The notes beneath the pieces are model-generated. The model saw only the letters and a list, made by a program, of their open reading frames with translations. It did no database searches and had not been told where the DNA came from. The position numbers and the translations under genes are program-made. A DNA stretch of 11,415 nt from Candidatus Methanophagales archaeon (lineage in GTDB: Archaea > Halobacteriota > Syntropharchaeia > Alkanophagales > Methanospirareceae): assembly GCA_030668065.1 (NCBI GenBank), contig DAOUUS010000026.1, forward strand, positions 1 through 11,415, given 5' to 3'. Every line of letters begins with the position of its first letter. Position 1 is the stretch's first letter. Below are positions 5,600-11,415 of the stretch, piece by piece.

Positions 5600-6140
5600 T
5601 ATGATATTTATCAAAATGGGTAAACTATTTACTTGTGGTTTCCATAGGTCATTACAGGATGTCCGGTGGATAAAAGGAATTAGTGGTTCATGAGTAGAGC
5701 CGTACTAAATCAAGGATTTTTTTTTGATTCCAATGGCTACTGAAGCTTAATGCCGGTGAAACTTTAACTAAGAATCTACCTATGTCATTTATACTGACTT
5801 CGCGTCCGCTCCGCCATTCGCTACCGCTTTTTCGCGTTTACACGAAAGAATAAAAATTTTGGGGATGGTAGCCACTATATAAGTGTTGCGACTGTTTAAA
5901 GAAAAAGTTAGGATATATGCAAATTTTGTTTGTGATGTGCTAAACAATTTTTAGGATATTCTGCGAGTAACTATGCGTGTACGGAAGGATTCCAAAAGCA
6001 GAACCTAAAAATAAGTTGCAGTGGAAACGAGTGGACGGGAACCGAAAAGAAGTTTAATGATGATGTGCCTTTAGTTAAATATGGTTAAGGTAAAGTAAGG
6101 TAAAGAAAAGAAGGAAGGTAAGGATAAAAACAAAAAATTA
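5600..6140. other. Long upstream region of the PEF-CTERM gene, no gene seen
   Basis: No supported coding frame was found on either strand. Visible features are a weak inverted repeat AATCAA/TTGATT around a T-run at 5708-5729, a TATA-like CTATATAAG at about 5874-5882, and a direct repeat TTAGGATAT at 5908-5916 and 5951-5959 (43-base spacing). A purine-rich stretch with repeated GGTAAAG/GGTAAGG lies at about 6083-6125. TTAAATAT near 6074-6081 is another possible TATA box. These may belong to a long regulated leader or promoter, but none is decisive. Confidence 0.35.
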
Positions 6141-6160
6141 GGAGGTGAAAAACGAAAAAG

Positions 6161-6691
6161 ATGAGAATAAGTAAAATAATGGTAGCGCTTTTGGTGAGTG
6201 TTGTGGCGGTGACGGCGATGACCGGGGTTGCAGCTGCAGGTGCGATTCAGGCTACTGACATTAACGGCGTGGAAACGCAGATATTCAATCCGGGAGATGT
6301 GGTATATGCAACAGGGTTTGGGCTCAGTGTGGATAATTCAGTTGACGTTTATGTGACGCAGAATGTATCGTGGACTGATGGGGATAAGATTTCAGATGCC
6401 GGAGTAGTCTTGGTGCGTTCTGGGGTAACTTCAGCTCAAGTCACGAATACGCTGGAGTTAGGAGACGTTAGTAATGATGGTGGAACATACGACATACCAT
6501 TCCCAGGGAAGTATGATGTCGTGTATGATGCAGGTCAGGATGGATTCTATAACAAAGCAGATGACCCTGTAGACTATGTAGGATGCTCGGGATTTGACAC
6601 TGTCCCAGAATTCGGAACAATAGCAATACCAGCCATAGCAGTATTAGGACTGTTCCTGTTCTTCAACAAGCGCAAGCACAAGAAAGAGTAA
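6161..6691 (+). CDS. Secreted surface protein with PEF-CTERM sorting tail
   Basis: The 176-residue precursor has a signal peptide (MRISK, then hydrophobic core ending TGVAAAG, about residues 1-27), a mature acidic beta-rich domain (about 28-147) with many Asp, Val and Tyr residues and one Cys, and a classic PEF-CTERM tripartite tail: PEF at 149-151, a membrane helix (GTIAIPAIAVLGLFLFF) and the basic end NKRKHKKE. PEF-CTERM proteins are handled by archaeosortase (ArtC type), which cleaves near the motif and probably joins the protein to a lipid; they often carry glycans. A perfect GGAGGTGA at 6141-6148 precedes the ATG by 12 nt. No sortase gene is in the window. The mature domain has no family I recognise. 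A broken PEF-like tail lies downstream. Confidence 0.9.
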   Translation: MRISKIMVALLVSVVAVTAMTGVAAAGAIQATDINGVETQIFNPGDVVYATGFGLSVDNSVDVYVTQNVSWTDGDKISDAGVVLVRSGVTSAQVTNTLELGDVSNDGGTYDIPFPGKYDVVYDAGQDGFYNKADDPVDYVGCSGFDTVPEFGTIAIPAIAVLGLFLFFNKRKHKKE

Positions 6692-6709
6692 TCTAAAAAA
6701 TTAAAACTG

Positions 6710-6748
6710 GAGTCGGTTTCTTTTTTTTGCCGGCTCGTCATTTTTTTT
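6710..6748 (+). terminator. Hairpin plus T-tract terminator after the PEF-CTERM gene
   Basis: GAGTCGG (6710-6716) pairs with CCGGCTC (6730-6736), including one G-U pair, around a T-rich loop. TTTTTTTT follows at 6741-6748. It begins 19 bases after the stop codon. Both the U-rich loop and the trailing T-tract suit archaeal termination. Confidence 0.65.
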
Positions 6749-6917
6749 ATTCGTTGTAGGATGGTCAAACCACGGCAGTTCACGCGATTTTTGCAAGCAG
6801 AAAAAGAATCCCTTATTTCTTCCGTGCCTATCCCCCTTATAAAAAGTTTTACTGAGGTCAATGCAGTGGTAAGCTCTTTGCAAAATCGTTTTGGCTGTAT
6901 CGGTGGATTACCAGCTT

Positions 6918-7002
6918 CACGAATTCAGCACGATAGCCATTGCTGCTGTGGCTATATTTGGACGGGTGTTCTACTAACCGCCGGAAGCTGGGGAAAAGGG
7001 TG
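6918..7002 (+). pseudogene. Broken PEF-CTERM tail, remnant of a second surface-protein gene
   Basis: From 6918 the plus strand reads HEFSTIAIAAVAIFGRVFY and then TAA at 6975. One base on (from 6976) the adjacent frame reads NRRKLGKR. Placed next to the intact tail (PEFGTIAIPAIAVLG, then FFNKRKHKK), the order EF-TIAI-A-A-G, then aromatic residues, then N-R/K-RK is the same, with Pro changed to His and a single-base frameshift before the basic end. Upstream of 6909 I cannot recognise the rest of the gene, and no ribosome binding site or signal peptide is seen. It is probably the 3' relic of a tandem paralogue. Confidence 0.6.
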
Positions 7003-7063
7003 AACAGAAAAGAAAGTGTGTGGGGGTGGTTTTCTTTTATTATCGTTCTGCCAACCGTCAAAA

Positions 7064-7306
7064 TTATTGCGTTTTCCTTAAGTCCAAACGCCTCAGTAAC
7101 TTAAGTGGAATTCTAACGAAATAGCCGTCATTACCAAAATCATTCGTACTCATTTGCACCATTCACTTTCCTCTTATCGCTTTTGAGTTTCTTTGTCTCA
7201 TTCAAAAATGTCGGCGTAAACTTTTGCTTGAACTCATTCATTCTTCGTCTATTATCTTTTTAAATTCATCACCTATCTTTTCGAAAGTTAATATAGTACA
7301 AAACAT
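7064..7306 (-). other. Three overlapping minus-strand micro-frames, possible toxin-antitoxin debris
   Basis: Consecutive short frames run toward decreasing coordinates. 7306-7238 is 22 codons ending FEKIGDEFKKIIDEE, with its stop overlapping the next ATG as ATGA. 7241-7140 (33 residues) reads MNEFKQKFTPTFLNETKKLK and on, resembling the first strand and helix of RelE-type toxins (FTPxFxxxxKKLK). 7153-7064 (29 residues) reads MSTNDFGNDGYFVRIPLKLL then RRLDLRKTQ, resembling the first half of an AbrB/MazE domain (GxxVRIPxxLLxxLxL). All are too short to function as whole family members, and the likenesses are weak, so I list them as debris rather than genes. They overlap the promoter region of the VapBC-type pair. 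Confidence 0.35.
7282..7295 (+). promoter_or_regulatory. Promoter of the VapBC-type module
   Basis: CGAAAG (7282-7287) directly precedes TTAATATA (7288-7295), a BRE/TATA pair 36 bases before the ATG. The expected start near 7318 leaves only a short leader holding GGTGAT (7321-7326). Type II modules usually repress this promoter through the RHH antitoxin. Confidence 0.5.
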
Positions 7307-7330
7307 AATATCTCATAACTGGTGATTTGA

Positions 7331-7645
7331 ATGACAAGTAATGTAATACAAATAAGAATGCCGAAAAAATTAGCTGAAGATATAGCTGAGCTTGTGGAAG
7401 AGGGTTTCTACAAAAATAGAAGCGAAGTGATAATAGATGCAGTTAGGCATTTCTTAGGGAGCGATAAGAAGAGCGATATTGCATGTTTTATCGAAGGGCA
7501 ACTTATCGGAAAAAGCGAGAGGGCAGGTTATAGTGAAAAAGAACTGGATGAGTTATGGAAGAAGCTCAGAAAAGGAGAAGAGTGGAAGAAACGTTTTGGC
7601 GAAAGCCCCGAGGAAGTAATGACTGTGTTGCGGGTGAGAAGATGA
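7331..7645 (+). CDS. Ribbon-helix-helix (CopG/VapB-type) antitoxin
   Basis: The 104-residue product opens with a ribbon-helix-helix domain: strand NVIQIRMP (4-11), helix A (KKLAEDIAELVEEG), the NRSEVI turn at 29-34 and helix B (IDAVRHFL). This binds operator DNA as a dimer. The remainder is charged and helical, ending ELWKKLRKGEEWKKRFGESPEEVM, which would bind and neutralise the toxin. The start is fixed by GGTGAT at 7321-7326, 4 nt upstream. The stop overlaps the PIN toxin ATG (ATGA, 7642-7645), the standard coupled antitoxin-first layout. It probably represses its own promoter together with the toxin. Confidence 0.85.
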   Translation: MTSNVIQIRMPKKLAEDIAELVEEGFYKNRSEVIIDAVRHFLGSDKKSDIACFIEGQLIGKSERAGYSEKELDELWKKLRKGEEWKKRFGESPEEVMTVLRVRR

Positions 7646-8082
7646 TCTTTATTGATACTGATATTTTTGTGATAGATAAGATATTCACAAGCGATAAGAG
7701 ATTTGAGATTAATGAGACGTTTTTAAAAGAAACAGAGGAGAAATCAACCTCAATATTCAATTTATTTGAGTTACTTGGTATAGCGTCTTTCAATCTAAAT
7801 GAGGTAGAGCTGCTGAAATTATTTAAGGGATTTGATGAAGTTTACGGCTTACGGATGCTATATCCTTCAACAGCCTTCATTTCAGTAAACGATTTTGTAG
7901 AGAGCTTTTTTGAGGCGGCATTTCAAAAAATCAAGTTGAAAATGAATTTTCAGGATGCGTTGATCTTAGCAGTTGCAGAACAACACCATTGCGCAAGATT
8001 TGTTACATGGAATACAAAGCATTTCGTCAATCGCACTTACATGAGCGTTCAAACACCAAAAGAACTCTTAGAATTGAGATAA
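7642..8082 (+). CDS. PIN-domain toxin (VapC type ribonuclease)
   Basis: Starting at the ATG that overlaps the antitoxin stop gives 146 residues, the usual VapC length. PIN-domain acidic residues are in place: Asp5 in MIFIDTDIF, Glu43 in NLFELLG and Asp105 in NFQDALILA, followed by the TWNTKHF motif (122-128), where many archaeal PIN toxins also carry Asn rather than the fourth Asp. These would bind Mg2+ or Mn2+ to cut RNA, and the target cannot be read from sequence. A longer frame opens at 7555 inside the antitoxin gene, but the residues before MIFID are antisense-quality and lack PIN character, so 7642 is chosen. The module appears intact, unlike the other toxin-antitoxin fragments in this window. 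Confidence 0.85.
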   Translation: MIFIDTDIFVIDKIFTSDKRFEINETFLKETEEKSTSIFNLFELLGIASFNLNEVELLKLFKGFDEVYGLRMLYPSTAFISVNDFVESFFEAAFQKIKLKMNFQDALILAVAEQHHCARFVTWNTKHFVNRTYMSVQTPKELLELR

Positions 8083-8194
8083 TAAGAAGACTGTAAGACA
8101 TTACAAAATTCCTGAATTCTCAGCACTATTAGCGCGATTACACTACCTTGTACTATATAATGCACCAAAATAGCTTCTAAGAGGAATACTTAAA

Positions 8195-8815
8195 CTAAAC
8201 GATAAACAGTTTATATTTCGTATTTTCATCCATTATCTCCTCTTCTATTCGCCTTGCAATTATCTTTTCGGGATGATGAAGCCCTTTAACTCTTTTTGTG
8301 AGGTCTTCAAAGCCGGAAAAAGGTCCTTTCTTCCGCTCATCCAGTATCGCCCACATCAATTTCTTCCCTATTCCGGGAAACAAATCGAGTGTATGCAGCC
8401 TCGTAGTGATCGGTTTTGCGTTATTGAATGCCGATATAAACCGTTTTTCGTCCGCTTTCACTACCTTTTCAAGTACATAACTGAGTTCCATCGTTGCTGT
8501 TGGCGTTAATTCATTATATCTCAACTTCTTGACCACGTGGTCTATTACGTCCCGCTCGCCGTCACCTATATACACTCGGTCGTATATCGCGGGTATTTTA
8601 TCCTTTTTCGGCGAAAGTTCCATTAATACGAACTTATGCTCGCCAATCGCATGGATAAGAGGTTTCTTTTGATATACCGGCCGGGAATCATCGGGGTGCC
8701 CGTAAGGTAAATAATCAAGAACAAGAGCAGACGTCTCCCGATTCTTTTCTAGATCTCCGCCACTGCGCCTTTCCTTACCTACCCTGCCCCTTTTTCCGTA
8801 CCCCTGATCTCTCAT
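8195..8815 (-). CDS. DUF655 family protein (archaeal, RNA-binding-like with helix-hairpin-helix)
   Basis: The 206-residue protein has a basic N-terminal extension (1-26), then the DUF655 core: ALVLDYLPYGHPDDSRPVYQ (30-49), an OB-like beta region with RVYIGDGERDVIDHVVKKL (80-98), TPTA (104-107), ITTRLHTLDLFPGIGKK (136-152), which forms a helix-hairpin-helix, and WAILDERKKGPF. The family is widespread in archaea and presumed to act on RNA or ribosomes, but its role is not established. It lies 38 bases behind rpoF on the same strand, the conserved archaeal order, so the two are probably co-transcribed. The usual downstream rRNA dimethyladenosine transferase is absent; instead the toxin gene converges on it. 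GGGAG about 9 nt before the ATG may serve as ribosome binding site. Confidence 0.88.
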   Translation of the reverse strand: MRDQGYGKRGRVGKERRSGGDLEKNRETSALVLDYLPYGHPDDSRPVYQKKPLIHAIGEHKFVLMELSPKKDKIPAIYDRVYIGDGERDVIDHVVKKLRYNELTPTATMELSYVLEKVVKADEKRFISAFNNAKPITTRLHTLDLFPGIGKKLMWAILDERKKGPFSGFEDLTKRVKGLHHPEKIIARRIEEEIMDENTKYKLFIV

Positions 8816-8853
8816 TCCCTATTCTCCCTAAATATGTACCACTTCTGATTTAA

Positions 8854-9228
8854 TCATTCATATTCCGCAATGCAATCGAGTATCGCGTCTACATTTGCCT
8901 CGGTAAGCGTGAATCGCTCCTTTGCATAGATTGCTCTCACCTCATTCTTGCTCTTTGGTAGCAAATCGGCAATCCTAACCGCTATTTCCTCTTTCATCTT
9001 CTCTAACTGCAAAAGATCGTTTATAAGAGCCCGCGACTTTTCCGAGTCCAGATTAGTGAACTTTGTGGTATGCTCAAATGCTTTTCTGCGCTCATACCTT
9101 ATCTCTTCTTCCTCTTCTTCCACATCGCCTTCATGCACTTTCTTCACTTCACCACGCGTTATCTTCAACATTTCGTTAGCCTCTGGAAGCGTCAAAATTG
9201 TTTCATTTATTATCTCCTTTACTATCAT
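8854..9228 (-). CDS. rpoF: DNA-directed RNA polymerase subunit F (Rpb4 family)
   Basis: The 124-residue product matches archaeal Rpo4/RpoF, which pairs with Rpo7 to form the polymerase stalk and aids promoter opening and processivity. Recognisable parts are the N-terminal MIVKEIINE..LTLPEA, the central Y-E-R-R-K-A-FEHTTKFTNLDSEKSRALI helix region, EIAVRIADLLPK (81-92) and the C-terminal RAIYAKERFTLTEANVDAIL, the family's most conserved stretch. A run of acidic residues at 33-42 (EGDVEEEEEE) extends the loop between the first helix and the core. In most archaea the ribosomal protein L21e gene lies directly upstream; here the upstream neighbour is the divergent hydrolase gene. The start at 9228 fits the family N-terminus. 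Confidence 0.9.
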   Translation of the reverse strand: MIVKEIINETILTLPEANEMLKITRGEVKKVHEGDVEEEEEEIRYERRKAFEHTTKFTNLDSEKSRALINDLLQLEKMKEEIAVRIADLLPKSKNEVRAIYAKERFTLTEANVDAILDCIAEYE

Positions 9229-9259
9229 CTTGCCCTTTACCTTTTACCCCTATGTCCCG

Positions 9260-9300
9260 GTATAAACTATAATAAAATAAAAAGGTTTATCATACTGTGA
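9260..9300. promoter_or_regulatory. Divergent promoter region between rpoF and ahcY
   Basis: The 108-base gap is the only place for two back-to-back promoters. For the plus strand, AAAAGG followed by TTTATCAT (9286-9293) lies about 44 bases before the ahcY ATG, with AGGATGA as ribosome binding site at 9327-9333. For the minus strand, an A/T-rich TATA-like run (TTTTTATTTTATTATAG) spans about 9267-9283, some 40-55 bases before the rpoF ATG. The core elements may overlap. Confidence 0.4.
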
Positions 9301-9336
9301 ATTCAACATTTCAGCAAGCATAAACAGGATGATTCA

Positions 9337-10587
9337 ATGAAAGATTATATGGTAAAGGATATAAACCTTGCAGAAGGTGGAGAGAAGAGAATAGAGTGGG
9401 CTGGCGGGAGAATGCCCGTTTTGAGTCAAATAAGGGACCGATATGAGCGTGAGAAACCATTGGAAAACGTAAATGTAGTGGCATGTTTGCATGTCACGGT
9501 GGAAACGGCGAATCTCATCTTGGCGTTGAGAGCAGGCGGCGCGAAGATTGCACTTACGGCTGCTAATCCGCTCTCCACACAGGATGACGTAGCGGCGGCA
9601 CTGGCTTCTGCGGGCATAAAAACCTACGCATTTCGGGGTGAGAGCGATGAAGATTATTATAAATGCTTGAATGACGCGCTCGAACTAAATCCGGATATTC
9701 TACTTGATGACGGCGGCGATACTATTACTGCAGTTCATGCAGCCGAAAAGACGCAGAAGATAAAAGGCGCCTGCGAAGAGACGACTACGGGTGTGATAAG
9801 ACATCGTGCGAGAGCGAAAGAGAACAAGCTGGCATTCCCGCTAATTGCGGTTAACGATGCCGAGACGAAGATGATGTTTGATAACCGGTACGGAACAGGA
9901 CAATCAACGATACACGGGGTAATGAATGCGACAAATATACTGCTTGCCGGCAAAGTGGTCGTGGTGGCAGGTTATGGCTGGTGTGGACGTGGAGTCGCGT
10001 TACGAGCGAAGGGACTTGGGTCAAACGTGGTGGTAGTAGAGATAAATCCACGTAAAGCACTGGAAGCGGTTATGGATGGATACAGGGTGATGCCGATGTT
10101 GGAAGCGGCAAAGATAGGCGACCTCTTTATCACCGCCACGGGCGATACTTCGGTTATAAGGGGCGAGCATATCGCGTTAATGCAAGAAGGCGCTATTCTT
10201 GCTAATACTGGTCATTTCAATGTCGAGATAAAAGTAAACGATCTGGAGGAGCTGGCGGTAGAGAAGAAAGAGATAAAAGAGAACGTAGTCGAGTACAGGA
10301 TGAAAGATGGCAGGAAGTTATATCTGCTTTCTGAAGGCCGAATCGTGAATCTCGCGGCGGCATATGGACACCCACCGGAGGTAATGGACATGAGCTTCGC
10401 AAACCAGGCTTTATGCGTACGATATATTGTAGAGCATTACGAAGAGTTGCGTAACGAGGTCTATTCCGTGCCAAAGAATATAGACGAGGAAGTGGCACGA
10501 TTGAAGTTGAAATCTTTGGGTGTTGAGGTAGAAGTGCTGACTGAAGAGCAGCAGAAATATCTTAGCTCCTGGGACTTGGGTACGTGA
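9337..10587 (+). CDS. ahcY: S-adenosylhomocysteine hydrolase (archaeal type)
   Basis: The 416-residue enzyme reversibly splits S-adenosylhomocysteine to adenosine and homocysteine, keeping methylation reactions going; in some methanogens the homologue prefers S-inosylhomocysteine. Motifs in order are CLHVTVETA (50-58), DDGGD (124-128), EETTTGVIR (147-155), NDAETKMMFDNRYGTGQS (173-190) with catalytic Lys178 and Asp182, the NAD-binding GYGWCGRG (212-219), TGHFNVEI, and EGRIVNLAAAYGHPPEVMDM. The C-terminus ends QKYLSSWDLGT, the shorter archaeal/Thermotoga form without the eukaryotic-style KxDHYRY tail. AGGATGA about 3-9 nt before the ATG is the ribosome binding site. It is monocistronic, divergent from rpoF. 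Confidence 0.95.
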   Translation: MKDYMVKDINLAEGGEKRIEWAGGRMPVLSQIRDRYEREKPLENVNVVACLHVTVETANLILALRAGGAKIALTAANPLSTQDDVAAALASAGIKTYAFRGESDEDYYKCLNDALELNPDILLDDGGDTITAVHAAEKTQKIKGACEETTTGVIRHRARAKENKLAFPLIAVNDAETKMMFDNRYGTGQSTIHGVMNATNILLAGKVVVVAGYGWCGRGVALRAKGLGSNVVVVEINPRKALEAVMDGYRVMPMLEAAKIGDLFITATGDTSVIRGEHIALMQEGAILANTGHFNVEIKVNDLEELAVEKKEIKENVVEYRMKDGRKLYLLSEGRIVNLAAAYGHPPEVMDMSFANQALCVRYIVEHYEELRNEVYSVPKNIDEEVARLKLKSLGVEVEVLTEEQQKYLSSWDLGT

Positions 10588-10629
10588 ACAGAACCTTTTT
10601 ACGTCAAGAAAGAATAAAATTTGATACTC

Positions 10630-10847
10630 GGACGCAGATGAACGCAGATAATCAGGATTTTAAATATACGGAATTGACGGAGGCGATTATTAGAATCTTC
10701 TATCGAGTTTATAATAAACTGGGTTATGGTTTTCTGGAAAAGGTTTATGAGAATGCAATTTAGTAGATTTTGGCACTAAACCGGAAGTTACACGTAAGGC
10801 ATTTGATTTTCTGCGTAAATCTGCGTAAATCCGTGTAATCTGCGTCC
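10630..10847. mobile_element. Collapsed GxxExxY element bounded by inverted CGCAGAT tracts
   Basis: A perfect 10-bp inverted pair GGACGCAGAT (10630-10639) and ATCTGCGTCC (10838-10847) bounds the segment. Inside each end are more degenerate copies: AACGCAGAT on the left, and CTGCGTAAAT twice followed by CCGTGTAATC on the right. The enclosed gene remnant starts within the left tract and ends within the right one. No transposase and no clear target duplication are seen, so 'mobile' is inference from the recurrence of this tract type at 5476-5599. Confidence 0.45.
10638..10828 (+). pseudogene. GxxExxY-family (PDDEXK_3-like) gene remnant with internal deletion
   Basis: From ATG 10638 the frame reads MNADNQDFKYTELTEAIIRI, then FYRVYNKLGYGFLEKVYENA, the signature N-terminus of GxxExxY proteins (G-Y-G-F-L-E-K-V-Y, matching GxxLExxY), and stops at 10761-10763 after 41 residues. 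From 10763 another frame gives VDFGTKPEVTRKAFDFLRKS and a TAA at 10826-10828, the family's C-terminus. Full members are about 120-130 residues, so roughly half, including the nuclease-like core, has been lost at the junction near 10760. Both the start codon and the final codons are made from the flanking repeat tracts. The family's biochemical role is unproven. Confidence 0.7.
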
Positions 10848-10860
10848 TAAATAGTTAGAA

Positions 10861-10879
10861 CTTGTACTTTATATACAAG
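10861..10879. terminator. Short inverted repeat between the GxxExxY remnant and the decarboxylase gene
   Basis: CTTGTA (10861-10866) and TACAAG (10874-10879) are perfect 6-bp arms around a 7-base loop, 9 bases beyond the stop codon of the minus-strand siroheme decarboxylase-like gene. It may help end that transcript. The stem is short and there is no clear T-tract in the expected place. Confidence 0.25.
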
Positions 10880-10887
10880 ACACAAAA

Positions 10888-11361
10888 TTAAAACGGATGC
10901 TTAACACTGGTCCGCTTAAATTGTCCATTACTAAACATCACCAGATAATCCGTGATTCCACAGGCTTCGGACAGTTTTTTTGCAATGGATTCCACGGATT
11001 CGCGACTGTACCCATGAATCACCGTGAACAAATTATGTTCCCATTTTCCGGGGATAGTTACTCGTCCATAGGAATGCGTCACCTCGGTATATGAAGAGAG
11101 CAGAGTTCCAACGCTTTCTAACTGCTCTTTGGGGACTTTCCAGGCCACTACCGCGTTTGCAACAATACCTACCTTTCGCTGATTTATCGAAATCCCCAGC
11201 CGTTTGATGACGCCAATGCTTTGCAGCCTCTTTAGCCTTTTTATTACCTCATCACGACTTATCCCTACTTGCTTTGCAAGCTCCTCGAAGGGTTTCTCTA
11301 CCAACGGTATGCAATCTTGCGTGATGTTCAGAATAGCCTGGTCTATTTCATCTTTATCCAC
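10888..11361 (-). CDS. Siroheme decarboxylase subunit-like protein (AhbA/AhbB, Lrp/AsnC fold)
   Basis: Starting from GTG at 11361 the product has 157 residues. An Lrp-type helix-turn-helix (about 17-50: FEELAKQVGISRDEVIKRLK, then LQSIGVIKRLG) is followed by an alpha-beta domain with NQRKVG, NAVVAWKVPKEQLESVG, YTEVTHSYGR, WEHNLFTVIHG and the C-terminal FSNGQFKRTSVKHPF. The VVAWKVP, evTHsY.R, NLFTVIHG and FKRTS blocks are those of AhbA/AhbB, which decarboxylate siroheme to didecarboxysiroheme in the alternative heme pathway. An AsnC-type regulator is less likely. AGGAGGTGA at 11367-11375 is 5 nt before this GTG; a GTG at 11370 lies inside that site and is rejected. The partner subunit is not in the window. 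Confidence 0.8.
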   Translation of the reverse strand: MDKDEIDQAILNITQDCIPLVEKPFEELAKQVGISRDEVIKRLKRLQSIGVIKRLGISINQRKVGIVANAVVAWKVPKEQLESVGTLLSSYTEVTHSYGRVTIPGKWEHNLFTVIHGYSRESVESIAKKLSEACGITDYLVMFSNGQFKRTSVKHPF

Positions 11362-11415
11362 GGGTTTCACCTCCTTCTACTTCTGTATCTGTGAACTTAA
11401 ACCGGACATCAATCT

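Noticed and set aside
5708..5729. AATCAA/TTGATT hairpin with T-run as a terminator
   Set aside because: The stem is six A/T-rich pairs and no gene ends nearby, so there is nothing for it to terminate.
6761..7003. 80-codon plus-strand frame after the PEF-CTERM terminator
   Set aside because: Composition (His-Cys-Cys-Cys and Trp-rich end) is unlike a real protein, and another frame of the same DNA carries the PEF-CTERM relic.
7555..7641. Longer start for the PIN toxin inside the antitoxin gene
   Set aside because: The PIN fold begins at MIFIDTD, and the ATG at 7642 forms the standard ATGA overlap; the extra 29 residues are the antitoxin gene read in the wrong frame.
8948..9300. Plus-strand frames opposite rpoF
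   Set aside because: They are Phe/Ser-rich complements of the well-supported rpoF gene.

Overview
The window looks like a chromosomal segment of a euryarchaeon related to methanogens or anaerobic methane oxidisers. The evidence is an archaeal RNA polymerase subunit F (Rpb4) next to a DUF655 protein, an archaeal-type S-adenosylhomocysteine hydrolase, an AhbA/B-type siroheme decarboxylase subunit, a surface protein with a PEF-CTERM sorting tail, archaeal BRE/TATA promoters and GGTGAT/GGAGGTGA ribosome binding sites. The exact lineage (for example an ANME-1/Methanophagales or Methanosarcinales relative) is inference.

Layout. At 1-330 (minus strand) is the start of a small Thr-rich membrane protein that runs off the left edge. 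It is preceded by a 20-codon leader ORF with its own Shine-Dalgarno sequence, a perfect inverted repeat, and a promoter whose BRE+TATA unit is repeated three times at exact 20-bp spacing. At 726-986 is a small two-CxxC zinc-ribbon protein. At 1120-1670 (minus) lies a decayed remnant of an AglB/STT3 oligosaccharyltransferase, with a large internal loss and frameshifts. From 1914 to 4854 (plus) is a nucleotide-sugar cluster: a short UDP-glucose/GDP-mannose-type dehydrogenase overlapping a GalU-type UTP-glucose-1-phosphate uridylyltransferase, then an AbrB-like small protein, then an NAD-dependent sugar epimerase. Together these could make UDP-glucose, UDP-glucuronate and a 4-epimer or related sugar for surface glycans.

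From 4855 to 7330 the DNA is gene-poor and full of wreckage. It holds an orphan RelB/ParD-like antitoxin (too short for many gene callers) overlapping a frameshifted ParE/RelE toxin, a pair of inverted 'ACACAGATTAACAC'-type tracts, an intact PEF-CTERM surface protein with a good hairpin/T-tract terminator, a second broken PEF-CTERM tail just behind it, and three overlapping minus-strand micro-frames that may be further toxin-antitoxin debris.

From 7331 to 8082 is an intact VapBC-type module (RHH antitoxin and PIN toxin, ATGA overlap). From 9228 down to 8195 (minus) run rpoF and the DUF655 gene. The S-adenosylhomocysteine hydrolase (9337-10587) diverges from them. At 10630-10847 a collapsed GxxExxY-family gene sits between inverted CGCAGAT tracts of the same type as those at 5476-5599. 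The siroheme decarboxylase-like gene (10888-11361, minus) closes the window. No tRNA, rRNA, CRISPR array or intact transposase was seen.
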